Shown here: one piece after another, positions 20,372 to 30,101 of the stretch
Position numbering within the stretch: the stretch's first letter is position 1
How the letters are laid out: each line of letters starts with the position of its first letter
The notes under the pieces: model-generated
The model's database searches: none
What the model saw: the letters and a program-made list of their open reading frames with translations, nothing else
Told to the model about the DNA's origin: nothing
Assembly: GCF_026930205.1 (NCBI RefSeq)
Contig: NZ_JANHOI010000004.1
Span: forward strand, 1-64,000
DNA: 64,000 nucleotides
From: Bartonella sp. 220B
GTDB lineage: Bacteria; Pseudomonadota; Alphaproteobacteria; Rhizobiales; Rhizobiaceae
Reading direction: 5' to 3'
Position numbers and translations under genes: made by a program

Positions 20372-20809
20372 TTACGGATGACATTGATTGTACTTATCTA
20401 TCAAACCGTTAGCAGCTCCTCCTAATCCGCCTACTAGTGCTGTTTCCGGACCAAATGGTGCACCAGCTACTGCTCCTATGCCTCCGTGTATGGCAGCTGC
20501 TGTAACATAATCGCTTGTTTCACAACTTGGTGCCGTATGGCATTGATTGTATTTATCTGCCAAGGTGTCACCAGCTCCTGCTAATCCACCTCCTATTGCT
20601 CCCTTGACAAAGCCAGTAGCGACACCTCCCGGTCCAGAAAAAATACCTCCAACTGCACCAGCAGCACCTCCCATTAATGTTCCTACGATACCGCCTGCAC
20701 CTGATGCTTGGGAATGAGCGCCTACACTACAATCATCTTCTTTTGGAAAAAGCCAACTTGATGAATGTGAACTGCTGTATGAATCACTTGATGAGCTTGA
20801 ACTACCCAT
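20372..20809 (-). CDS. Glycine-rich bacteriocin-like protein, candidate substrate of the adjacent exporter
   Basis: This 145-residue protein belongs to no family I recognise. Residues 1-18 are almost all serine (MGSSSSSSDSYSSSHSSS). Two hydrophobic glycine/alanine stretches follow (about 37-80 and 103-136), dense in GxxxG spacing, and each ends in the same motif DKYNQCH (85-91 and 138-144). It has four cysteines (27, 90, 96, 143) and four lysines (23, 69, 86, 139), one of each inside the duplicated motif. A strong AAGAGGA sits about 6 bases before the ATG and an operator-like palindrome 29 bases upstream. Glycine-zipper peptides of this sort are typical of class II microcins. Divergent placement beside a type I secretion operon makes export likely. 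There is no double-glycine leader. Confidence 0.65.
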   Translation of the reverse strand: MGSSSSSSDSYSSSHSSSWLFPKEDDCSVGAHSQASGAGGIVGTLMGGAAGAVGGIFSGPGGVATGFVKGAIGGGLAGAGDTLADKYNQCHTAPSCETSDYVTAAAIHGGIGAVAGAPFGPETALVGGLGGAANGLIDKYNQCHP

Positions 20810-20837
20810 TTAAATCCTCTTTTAATTATTAAAATGA

Positions 20838-20854
20838 CGTATCATTATGATACG
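20838..20854. promoter_or_regulatory. Operator-like palindrome upstream of the glycine-rich gene
   Basis: CGTATCAT-T-ATGATACG is a perfect 8-base inverted repeat around one base. It lies 29 bases before the start of the glycine-rich protein gene, inside the roughly 250-base divergent promoter region shared with the exporter. A dimeric repressor or activator site is the simplest reading; no regulator is encoded nearby. Confidence 0.4.
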
Positions 20855-21058
20855 GAGAATTTATTCCATGCATCGCAAATTAGTGTCAAACATAATTTTA
20901 ACAAAATTGATAAAAGTTTTTCATAAACAATAAACACATTATGTATATGTTGTTGTTTATAAAAATATAACTTTTAATTAAATAATAATACTATTTACAA
21001 TACTGTTTAAATATGCGACATGATGCGCTGTTTTCTCTTAACAAAATCATAAAAGCGA

Positions 21059-22725
21059 ATGAGTAATTCTCCTGAAAAGTTAGTATCCTTCTCTTGGTTT
21101 ACAAGAACAACAAAGAAATATATTTATTATGTCATCGAACTCAGTTGCGTTGCTGTTGTTTTGCGTTTGCTGGGCTTGGTAAACCCTTTTATTTTTCAAG
21201 CAATTATTGACCGTATTCTTCCTTTTCAACGCATTGAAAGCCTCTATGCTATCGTTATCCTTATGATTGCTATCATGCTGTTTAGCACAACTCTTAGCTC
21301 CCTCTCAGGCTATTTAGGAGCTTATTTAGCCAATCGACTGACATTAGAGTTTGGACGTCGCATCTATACCCATGTGTTAAGCCTCTCCTTGCCTATTTTA
21401 CGCACTTGGCAAGTAGGAGAACTGTTCACACGAATCGGAGAGGTTGATACAATTCGCGGTTTTTTAACGGGAACCATTGCGACAACCGTACTGAATGTTC
21501 TTTTTGCCATTATTTATATTGCTGCACTCTTTTCCATTAGCCCACAACTCACTTTTATCGTTCTTATCATCTTACCCTTACAAATGGCTTCTTTAGCATT
21601 GGTTGGTCCTTTTTACGGCACCAATTACGCCGTGCTTTCACCCTGCAAGCTGCTCATCAATCGCGTCTCATTGAAAGCTTTACTAACCTTGAAGCGATCA
21701 AAGCGCATGTAAAGGAGCCAACCCATACGATACGCATGCAAGAAACTTTAACTCTTAGTTTAGATCAAAGCCTCACAACCAGTAAACTGCATCTTCTCAA
21801 TGGAGCCATGAGTCATATTTTTGGTGATCTTTTCACTATTTTTATTATCTTTTTTGGTGCTCAAGCCGTTCTTCAAAATCAAATTACCCTAGGGCAGCTT
21901 ATTGCCTTTCATCTCCTCGCTGGTAATGTTTCTGGTCCTATCTTAAGCCTTGCATCCCTATGGGAAGAATGGCACCACTTAAAAATCTCTCGTCTTCGTT
22001 TGGGCGATATTCTTAACTCCCCTCCAGAATGGGCAAAGGAGAAACCACCTCTTCAACTTACTACAATGCCTCATCTTGAAGCTAAGAACATCTGCTTTTC
22101 TTATGGAGAGAAGTCCATTATCAAGCATCTTGATGTTTGTTTACAACCTGGGCAACCAATTATGTTACTTGGTCCTTCAGGGTGCGGAAAAACAACCTTG
22201 GCCAAGCTCCTTTGTGGTCTCTATCCTCCTACAAGCGGGCAGATATTGATTAATGACCAACCTTTACAAAATTTTGATGTCCGTAGCGTGCGTGAAACAA
22301 TCGCGTATTTTCCCCAAAATCCTTGCCTTTTTTCCGGAACCATTCTTGAAAATATGCTTCTTGCTAAACCAAATGCCACTAAAGATGAAATAGACACTGC
22401 GCTTTATGCTAGTGCCTGCCATGATTTGATTGCTCAATTGCCTCAAGGACTAGATACCCAAGTGGGTGAGCAAGGAGGATTTTTATCAGGTGGTCAGCGC
22501 CAACGTTTGGCTTTGGCTTGTTTCTTTCTGATAAATCCAAGCCTTCTTATTTTGGATGAACCTACTTCCGCATTGGATGATACTGTCAGTGCACAGATTG
22601 TTGAGCATTTATATAAACTTTCGCAAGAACGCATCGTTCTCGTCATTACCCACAAACGTGATCTCTTTCCTCAGCACGCAACTGTCTTAAACTTTGCTGA
22701 TCTGGAGGTAAAAAATGGCGGATAA
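21059..22725 (+). pseudogene. Type I secretion ABC transporter (HlyB/PrtD-like), one frameshift
   Basis: Two frames together encode one ABC exporter of about 555 residues. The first (21059-21712) has the membrane helices, including a GLVNPFIFQAIIDRILPF block typical of the HlyB family. The second (from about 21610, open through 22725) completes the membrane domain and has Walker A LLGPSGCGKTTLAKLLCG, signature LSGGQRQRLALA, Walker [14 protein letters not shown] and the H-loop VITHKRD. The join is a five-T run at 21610-21614; six Ts would restore LRHQLRRAFTLQAAHQSRLI. There is no N-terminal C39 peptidase or C39-like domain, unlike classic bacteriocin exporters and HlyB. The gene overlaps hlyD by 11 bases. 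It may be a real pseudogene, a sequencing error or a slippage site. Confidence 0.8.
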
Positions 22726-24040
22726 GACTCCTTGTTTACGCCCTTTGTCACCAACGCTTCATATGGTGGTTGCTGTTTTAATTGCCTTATTCCTCTTTAT
22801 TGTGATCGGAAGCTTTATTGCAAAAACAGAGATTGTTGCACGAGGACAAGGAAGTGTTATTCCCACCGCTTACGTTCAGCTGGTCCAAGCACAAAATACA
22901 GGTCGCATTGAGAGAATTCTTGTAAAAGAAGGGCAATTTGTTCATCAAGGTGATCTCCTTATTCAATTAGATCAGCGCGAAGCTATTAATGAACGCGCAC
23001 GTGTTCAAGCAGATATCGAACAGCAGACTCTTCAAGCACAAATCGCAACAGCTATTTTAACAGCTTTGCATGAAAGTGATCCTTTAGATAAAGATTTTGT
23101 AACCAAAGGTCTTGCCTATCTGCCAGTTCCTCCTTCTAGCAATAAGACTGCAAGAATAGAAGGGGAAAAACTCATTAGCGCTACCCTTCAATCTCTCCAA
23201 GATAAATTAAGAGCACTAAAAGCACAAGCGGACCGTGTCGAGCGCAGCGGTGCAACACAACATGCGCAATTAGATAGGCTGGAAGATGATCGTCAATTAA
23301 GCCAAGGAAAATTAAAAGCTGCAAAAAGCCTGATGGAAACAAAAGTCATCAGCCAAGCTCTTTATTTAGAGCGTTTACATGATCTTAAAAATGTAGAGCA
23401 TGAGATTTTAACCAATCAAAGGCGCTTGGAAGAAAATGCCGCCGAACTAAACACCCTCCAGCAACAACGACAAAGCCTCATTTCCGATGAAGTCGCCCGA
23501 TATCGTCAGCTTTCGCGTGAAACAGAACTGAATCTTCAAGGATTAAAAGCAAAGCTTGATAGCACTCAATACCGCCTTGACCATTTATCACTCTATGCCC
23601 CCGTTGATGGCCGGATTGATGATCTAAGTATCCACACTTTGGGTGGTTTTGTCGAGACTGGGAAAACTCTCATGTGTATTGTCCCAAGCGCAGGAGGTCT
23701 CATTGTTGAAGCGTTTTTTGATAACCGTGATATTAGCTTTTTAGAAAAGGGCCAACGTGCTTATATAAAGTTTTCTGCCTTTCCGCCTGAACGGTTTGGT
23801 GTTATCTACGGTACAGTTGTTAATGTGGGCACGACAGCACGCTATGATAAAGAAGTTAATGGTGCCTATGCTGTTTTGATCAAAATTGATCAAAATTATA
23901 TTAGTTTGAATGGTAAACAGCTTAAATTTATCCCAAGAATGACCGTGACAGCTGATGTCATTACAACAAAACGGCGTCTCATTTCCTATTTCTTTGAACC
24001 TATCACTAAAATTTTAGAACAATCCCTACAGGAAAGATAA
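22715..24040 (+). CDS. HlyD-family type I secretion periplasmic adaptor
   Basis: This 441-residue membrane-fusion protein would bridge the inner-membrane ABC transporter to an outer-membrane TolC channel. A short cytoplasmic N-terminus is followed by one transmembrane helix (about 17-38). A lipoyl half-motif then reads QNTGRIERILVKEGQFVHQGDLL, within 66-88, and a long coiled coil spans 90-300. The second lipoyl half is LYAPVDGRIDDLSIHTLGGFV, and the C-terminal beta domain carries PRMTVTADVITTKRR, the HlyD signature. It is intact, overlaps the ABC transporter gene by 11 bases and shares TAATG with the acyltransferase gene. No TolC is in the window. Confidence 0.92.
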   Translation: MADKTPCLRPLSPTLHMVVAVLIALFLFIVIGSFIAKTEIVARGQGSVIPTAYVQLVQAQNTGRIERILVKEGQFVHQGDLLIQLDQREAINERARVQADIEQQTLQAQIATAILTALHESDPLDKDFVTKGLAYLPVPPSSNKTARIEGEKLISATLQSLQDKLRALKAQADRVERSGATQHAQLDRLEDDRQLSQGKLKAAKSLMETKVISQALYLERLHDLKNVEHEILTNQRRLEENAAELNTLQQQRQSLISDEVARYRQLSRETELNLQGLKAKLDSTQYRLDHLSLYAPVDGRIDDLSIHTLGGFVETGKTLMCIVPSAGGLIVEAFFDNRDISFLEKGQRAYIKFSAFPPERFGVIYGTVVNVGTTARYDKEVNGAYAVLIKIDQNYISLNGKQLKFIPRMTVTADVITTKRRLISYFFEPITKILEQSLQER

Positions 24041-24504
24041 TGTGTGCAAATGAAAACTCTTTACCATCACTCATAGACCCTCTTACAGCTTTAGGAGCTA
24101 TGATGGTTTTAATGCTTCAATCCCCCTTACACCGCCGTTGGCGGATTTGGGATGTCGAATTCAATATAGGACCAGCCTTACGAACTGGGCAGTACAAACT
24201 CTATAAAAATGAGCGCGGAGAATTTTGTGCCTTTGTCACTTGGGCTTTTTTAGATGAAAAAAATCATCAATCTATGCTTGAAAAAGGAGAGCTTTTATCC
24301 AATGCCAATTGGCAAGGTGGAGAATATATATGGTTCATTGATTATATCGCACCATACGGTAATACTGCTGTTATCGTACGCGATATGCAACGGCATGTGT
24401 TTCCTCATCAGCAGTATTGTTATGCGGTCCGACGTAATGAAGATGGTGGAATACGGAAAATTACCCGCTGGTGTTGCTATAGAGCGCAAAACCCATCCAA
24501 GTAG
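24040..24504 (+). CDS. HlyC-type toxin-activating lysine acyltransferase
   Basis: This 154-residue protein is a close match to HlyC, which moves a fatty acyl chain from acyl-carrier protein to internal lysines of RTX toxins. The HlyC pattern is kept throughout: LGAMMVLMLQSPLHRRW with the catalytic histidine (His31), then FNIGPALRTGQYKLY, then EYIWFIDYIAPYG with the catalytic aspartate (Asp101), then AVRRNEDGGIRKI. Length is slightly below the 170 of HlyC. It overlaps hlyD by one base (TAATG), so the two are translationally coupled. No RTX protein is encoded in the window; the 145-residue glycine-rich protein upstream is the nearest possible substrate. Enzyme family: high confidence. Substrate: inference. 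Confidence 0.88.
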   Translation: MCANENSLPSLIDPLTALGAMMVLMLQSPLHRRWRIWDVEFNIGPALRTGQYKLYKNERGEFCAFVTWAFLDEKNHQSMLEKGELLSNANWQGGEYIWFIDYIAPYGNTAVIVRDMQRHVFPHQQYCYAVRRNEDGGIRKITRWCCYRAQNPSK

Positions 24505-24695
24505 CTTTCTAGCCCAAGTAACGAGAACTTTATCCCCCTCTTCCAGACGCTCTCATGAATTAAAACCTCAAAAAATCACTTTTTAAAATATTTGTCTAAA
24601 CTGTACTCAACATTCGCCGAGACGCCTTGGGTATGGCTTTGTTTGGAGCCCCTCTTCTATGAAATTATCAGCACTCTTTCTTAATTTCATTCTTA

Positions 24696-26081
24696 TTATT
24701 CGTGTTTTAGTGCGCCTTGTTTTTTTAAATTATAAAATTTAAGTGCATAGAAACAAATAATAAGCCAAATAATCCAACTAAAACCTATAATCAAAACTGG
24801 CCGCGTATCATCAAAAAACCATAACAAAATAAAAATAAAAACCATAAACAAAATAGAAAAAATCGATCCTATCGGCCACAAGGGAATTGGAAATTTTAAA
24901 CCGCATTGCTCTTCTTTAGACATTTTAAGCCGCATAAAAACCTGAGAAAGTAAAATCATCATCCAAACGAAAACCGTTGCAAATGTTGCCATTGCTGCAA
25001 TGAGAAAGAAAAGCCCTTCATGGTAAAAATAATTAAGGACAACACCAAGAAGGAAAATGATAAAAATTAATAAAATCACAAAAATTGGTACACCATTTTT
25101 TGACAAATATTGAAATCTCTTTAAAGCATAACCTTCCTGTGATAGCCCGTGTATCATACGACAAGCACCATACATTCCGCTATTCATCGCCGAAATAGCT
25201 GCTGTAACAACAACAATGTTTAGAATATTTGCGGCGGATGAAATCCCAAGATTTTCAAAAATTGAAACAAAAGGACTATCCATCAATCCAATTTTATTCC
25301 AAGGATAAAGTGACATTAAAATAGCTAAGGTCATGACATAAAATAATAAAATACGAACTGGAGTAGAATTAATTGCCTTTGAGATCGTTTGATGAGGATT
25401 TTGCACTTCCATCACTGCCATCCCTATGATTTCTATACCACCAAAAGCAAAGACGACAACGCTAAAACAAGCCAAAAAACCAAACCAACCATTGGGAAAA
25501 ATACCACCATTTTTCCATAAATTATGGATACTCACAGGAGAGGAATTTGCACTTGTATTCCAACCATACAAAATAATTGCTATCCCTAAAACAATCATGG
25601 CAACAATCGCAATAATTTTAATGGAAGACAACCAAAACTCTAGTTCACCATAGACTTCTACTGCTGCTAAATTAATCCCTGTAATGATGAGTGTAATACT
25701 CAGTGCCCATATCCAAGGTGCAACATCAGGATACCAAAACCCCATATAAGTGGCAAAAGCTGTAATATCAGCCAAACCAACAAGAATCATCTCAAATACA
25801 TATGTCCACCCTGTTAAAAAACCGGCCAATGGTGATATATAATTTGCAGCATAACGGGCAAAAGAACCTGGCAGCGGATTATGAATAATCATTTCACCCA
25901 AAGCCCGCATAACCATAAAAATAGCTAAACCCGCAATACAATAAGCAATCAAAACACTTGGACCAGCAAGCTTAATTGCTTGAGCAGAGCCGTAAAAAAG
26001 ACCGGTTCCAATAGCAGAGCCAAGAGCTAAAAAAATAATTTGGCGCTTGCTCATACCTCGCTTCAGTTCATTTGTTCCCAT
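24696..26081 (-). CDS. Amino-acid permease, APC superfamily (histidine/proline type)
   Basis: This 461-residue inner-membrane protein has about 12 hydrophobic helices. The amino-acid transporter signature is visible: KRGMSKRQIIFLALGSAIGTGLFYGS at the start (with the GSAIGTGL substrate loop), ALGEMIIHNPLPGSF in helix 3 and FAFGGIEIIGMAVMEVQNP in helix 6. It is closest to the ProY/HutT/CycA branch, which imports neutral or aromatic amino acids or histidine with protons. It lies on the same strand downstream of hutH, so histidine is a reasonable substrate guess; the sequence alone does not prove it. Confidence 0.85.
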   Translation of the reverse strand: MGTNELKRGMSKRQIIFLALGSAIGTGLFYGSAQAIKLAGPSVLIAYCIAGLAIFMVMRALGEMIIHNPLPGSFARYAANYISPLAGFLTGWTYVFEMILVGLADITAFATYMGFWYPDVAPWIWALSITLIITGINLAAVEVYGELEFWLSSIKIIAIVAMIVLGIAIILYGWNTSANSSPVSIHNLWKNGGIFPNGWFGFLACFSVVVFAFGGIEIIGMAVMEVQNPHQTISKAINSTPVRILLFYVMTLAILMSLYPWNKIGLMDSPFVSIFENLGISSAANILNIVVVTAAISAMNSGMYGACRMIHGLSQEGYALKRFQYLSKNGVPIFVILLIFIIFLLGVVLNYFYHEGLFFLIAAMATFATVFVWMMILLSQVFMRLKMSKEEQCGLKFPIPLWPIGSIFSILFMVFIFILLWFFDDTRPVLIIGFSWIIWLIICFYALKFYNLKKQGALKHE

Positions 26082-26578
26082 TTCTTTCTTTCTTCACTGA
26101 AATGTTGACCAAACCCCATACCTCAACACTCGCTTTATGATAAATAAAGCTTCATGTTTCTCTCACCAATATATCGTAAAAAAGCACTAAACAATGACTA
26201 GGCAGAAACTCTACCTTAAGCAATGAAAAAATACTTTTATTGTGAATAATTCAGATTTTTTATAGCCTGCAATTTTGTATCATTTTCTTTAGATCAAGTG
26301 ATAATAAATTTTTCAATAATTGTCATTGAATTCATTTTTACAATCTCTCTTTTTCTACAGAAAACATATCAGCTTTAATGCAATATCACCCTCCTTATAC
26401 TTTCTTTTCAGTTTACTGAGATAAATGCTTAAAACTCGTACTGCTATAGCTTAAAAGAAAATACATTCAATTTTTTTAGTGATTTGAAAAAACTCTCTCT
26501 TTCTTTTTGAGCTCATAACAATCACAAACTATAAACAATGACGTATGAATAAACTTCTAAAACCAATTAAAAATTTAT
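26082..26578. other. AT-rich intergenic region
   Basis: About 500 bases between the permease and a small exported protein gene. I see no gene, repeat or convincing terminator. Confidence 0.6.
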
Positions 26579-26947
26579 TCAATGATAATGATAAAGTGAA
26601 TCGCGCCAATCTTCAAAGGCTTGAGAAAGTGCAGCCCCAGTCCATCTTTTAAGAACTCTAACCGCCTTAAACGCTAGTCTTCCAAGGAAAAAAACGATTG
26701 CAGAAAAAACAGCCTTTTCAATCTGTTGTCCAATAATAGATCTACGATTTTCTCCGGCATTTTGATCTGAAATACGCATAACAGCTCTCTTTTTTACCTG
26801 AACAAGAATATCTTTCTCTTGTGCTACCATAGCAATAAAAACGCCCCTTTGAGTTCTCCTTTTCCAAAGATTCGCATTAACCTCCACAATTTGCGCAAAC
26901 AAAAAAACAACGGCTATTAAAATACATAGTATACTATTTCTAAACAT
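26579..26947 (-). CDS. Small exported protein of unknown function
   Basis: This 122-residue protein is not one I can place in a family. It starts with a good signal peptide (MFRNSILCILIAVVFLFAQI, with an EVNANLW cleavage area). The mature part is basic. It contains one moderately hydrophobic stretch, AVFSAIVFFLGRLAFKAV, and ends in WRDSLYHYH. AGAGGA lies about 7 bases before the ATG, which supports expression. It may be a Bartonella-restricted gene. Neighbours are hutH and the permease, but there is no sign of a shared role. Confidence 0.6.
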   Translation of the reverse strand: MFRNSILCILIAVVFLFAQIVEVNANLWKRRTQRGVFIAMVAQEKDILVQVKKRAVMRISDQNAGENRRSIIGQQIEKAVFSAIVFFLGRLAFKAVRVLKRWTGAALSQAFEDWRDSLYHYH

Positions 26948-27293
26948 TTGTTTCCTCTTTGTTTTAATTTTTAAAATATAAAACTATAAAACATTTAAAA
27001 ATAAAAAGAACAAATAATAAATAATTTTATTTTATAAAATTATACATAATAAACTTTGTATAATGATAAACTATAATTTATTTCCGTATCTATAATATAC
27101 TAATAATCTGTTTCTAAAATATTAGCTTTTATTGATAAATCAGCCAACCATGAAATACAATATTCAGAAAATAATTGGACACATATCTTTTTAAATATTC
27201 AAATATATTCTTGCTTTCTCTCAATTTTCTATGAAAATCTATGAGAATTCAAAAATCAAATACCTCTTCTTTATTATTGGTCTTAAAACCGTA
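26948..27293. other. AT-rich intergenic region
   Basis: About 345 very AT-rich bases between hutH and the small exported protein gene; nothing recognisable. Confidence 0.6.
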
Positions 27294-28832
27294 TTATTCT
27301 GGTTCTAATTGAGGAAAAATTGTTTCCGGTAATACAGATAATAAATACCCTTCACGCACCAGAATGTGCCCCTTATGAAGATCTGGAGCCAGATAGCGAT
27401 CTTCCTTAAGAGTGTCAATATTTTTACGTAAATATTCCATAACAGATTGCAAGAAAGAGCTTGTTTTTAAAGGTGCACGATATTCGATCCCTTGTGCTGC
27501 AACAAGCGTTTCAATGCCAATGATCATAAAAAGATTTTCACTCATTGCTAATAACCGACGAGCACCATGGCAAGCCATTGAAACGTGATCTTCCTGATTT
27601 GCTGAAGTTGGCGTTGAATCAACTGAAGCAGGATGTGCCATTTGTTTATTTTCAGACATTAAAGCAGCTGAAGTTACTTCAGCAATCATAAAACCTGAAT
27701 TAAGACCCGCATTTTGTGCTAAAAAAGCTGGAAGTCCATAAGAGACTGCTGGATCAACCATAAGAGCAATACGCCTTTGAGAAATAGAACCTATTTCACA
27801 TAAAGCAAGAGCAATCTGATCGGCAGCAAATGCTACAGGTTCAGCATGAAAATTTCCACCTGATACAACCTCACCATCACTTAAAATCAACGGATTATCT
27901 GTAACCGCATTTGCTTCAATAATGAGTGTTTTTGCTGCTGCAAGAAGAATATCAAAGCAAGCACCCATAACCTGTGGTTGGCAACGTATACAGTAAGGAT
28001 CTTGTACACGATCATCACCACGCAAATGTGCAGCTCGAATTCCTGAATCCTCTAAAAGCTTTTCTAATGTTTGCGATATAGCAATCTGCCCATAATGGCC
28101 CCGTAAAGTATGAATATCAGAATGAAATGGTGCCGTTGATCCCATGATAGCATCTGTTGTTAATGCTCCCGCAAGAAGCCCACCACACAATGCACGATGA
28201 CTATGAAAAAGACCAGCAAGAGCAAGTGCGGTTGATGTTTGAGTACCATTGATAAGCGCTAGACCTTCTTTTGCTTCTAAAATAATAGGAGATAACCCTG
28301 CTTTCTTGAGAGCGGACGCCCCACTCATGCGCATATTTTGAAAGAACGCTTCGCCCTCTCCCATCATCACAGCAGCCATATGAGAAAGTGGGGCAAGATC
28401 ACCTGATGCACCAACAGATCCCTTTTCAGGAATGACAGGAATAACGCCTTTCTCAAGCATATTTTCTAGCAAATGTATTAACTCTAAACGAACACCGGAA
28501 GCCCCTCTCCCTAAAGAAAGAAGCTTCAGGGTCATCATTAAACGCACTATATTTTCAGCTAAAGGTTCTCCCACACCACAACAATGTGACAAAATAAGAT
28601 TTCTTTGTAAAAGAGCTACATCATTTGCATCAATTTTAATCGACGCCAATTTGCCAAAACCAGTGTTGATGCCATAAACTGGCTTACTTCCAGCAGCAAT
28701 TTCAGCAATGCGTTCTGCTCCCTTCCTGATAACGGAGTGCGTATCATTGTGAAGTTTGCTCACTTCCCCATTGAAATAAATAGTCTCAAGTTCGCTAAGC
28801 GTTACCTCACTCGGTTTTAGTATAATAGTCAT
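27294..28832 (-). CDS. hutH: Histidine ammonia-lyase (histidase)
   Basis: This 512-residue cytoplasmic enzyme converts L-histidine to urocanate and ammonia, the first step of histidine breakdown. The MIO cofactor forms from the Ala-Ser-Gly in [16 protein letters not shown] (about residues 142-144). Other family blocks are [12 protein letters not shown] near the start, [28 protein letters not shown] and the tyrosine/glutamine-rich C-terminal [11 protein letters not shown]. Length is standard. hutU, hutI, hutG and hutC are absent from the window, so here the gene stands alone, with an amino-acid permease about 1.2 kb downstream. Confidence 0.95.
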   Translation of the reverse strand: MTIILKPSEVTLSELETIYFNGEVSKLHNDTHSVIRKGAERIAEIAAGSKPVYGINTGFGKLASIKIDANDVALLQRNLILSHCCGVGEPLAENIVRLMMTLKLLSLGRGASGVRLELIHLLENMLEKGVIPVIPEKGSVGASGDLAPLSHMAAVMMGEGEAFFQNMRMSGASALKKAGLSPIILEAKEGLALINGTQTSTALALAGLFHSHRALCGGLLAGALTTDAIMGSTAPFHSDIHTLRGHYGQIAISQTLEKLLEDSGIRAAHLRGDDRVQDPYCIRCQPQVMGACFDILLAAAKTLIIEANAVTDNPLILSDGEVVSGGNFHAEPVAFAADQIALALCEIGSISQRRIALMVDPAVSYGLPAFLAQNAGLNSGFMIAEVTSAALMSENKQMAHPASVDSTPTSANQEDHVSMACHGARRLLAMSENLFMIIGIETLVAAQGIEYRAPLKTSSFLQSVMEYLRKNIDTLKEDRYLAPDLHKGHILVREGYLLSVLPETIFPQLEPE

Positions 28833-29771
28833 AATTTTCTTTCTTCTTTATAGATTAAGTATAATACTTAGCATTCTTGATCTTTCTATAAAACAAAAAA
28901 GATATGGCCTCTCTTTAGACAAATGAAAATCTTCCAGATAAATAAATTCTGCTTATTTTTTCATTATAACAACAAGATCAAGCATTTACCTTTTTAAGCA
29001 CCACTTTATCAGAAAAATCTTTTATGCATCCTTTCCCAGCTTGAGATAGGATCCGCCTTTTTATTGTTTGAGAAATCTATTGCGTATTTTCTGTGTTCCA
29101 AATTCCCTTTTAGAATACTTGAAATCCTTTTGATTAAGTTATTACAAGTATAAATATTTTTTATGTGCAATAGAAAATAATATTTAAAGTATAAATAAAA
29201 AAATAATAAAATTCATATAATAATATACAATATATTGTAACTTTGTTAAGTTTTTTACTTAATAAATAATAGTTTATTTAAAATAATATATCATCTAACG
29301 AAGCAGTTATGATAATGAAAAACTTATATGTTATACATATTTGAAATTTATAGATTTTTCTATATTAATGTTATGGGAATGTACCAAAAATAGATAAGCT
29401 CAATTATATAATTAAATTTATAAAAAACATGTAAATAAAAATTATGAATAATATAAATCGATACCGTTTTACGAATATTTTTATAAAATATTCTCTTAAG
29501 TAGATAACAAAATACAGTTCTTATATTTCAATCCATTTCTGACGTAATAAAATAAAATGGCTTTACGTGATAAATTTTTTATTGCTCATTTTTATCTAAA
29601 TGCGAAGAACGCGAAAAAAAAGATTACACAAACAGCAAAAAAAATTAATTCGCTAACATCATTTGTTTATCTGTACATAATGAATCAATATCACCCATAA
29701 CTACTTCACAAAAAATAGTTTTGCTTTTCTTAGATAAGATATCACATGATATAAAATGAAATTGAAAAGTT
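28833..29771. other. Long AT-rich intergenic region
   Basis: About 940 bases between hutH and tRNA-Arg. The right-hand two-thirds is extremely AT-rich with many TA-runs. Frames are closed in all directions. I looked for relics of hut genes and RNA genes and saw none I could support. Confidence 0.6.
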
Positions 29772-29848
<77 letters not shown>

Positions 29849-30101
29849 GTATAACTGAACAGTGACCTTTTAACTGATCATACTCTCAGCTTCAATGAAG
29901 AATTAGCATTCTTTTAAAAATACTTGTTTATGGTTTATATCCTCACACAATCTTTTCGCGCTCTTCTGCTCTGATACATTAGCTTAAACAGATTACTTTT
30001 TATACATAATCTGTTTTCTTACAAAAACGGCTTTTATATACAGCTTCAAAATTCCTCCAAAATGCGCTAAAAATAAATTGTGAATATCAGGATAATTCTT
30101 A

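Noticed and set aside
24254-24586. 110-codon frame overlapping the acyltransferase gene
   Set aside because: It is an out-of-frame shadow; the overlapping frame matches HlyC throughout.
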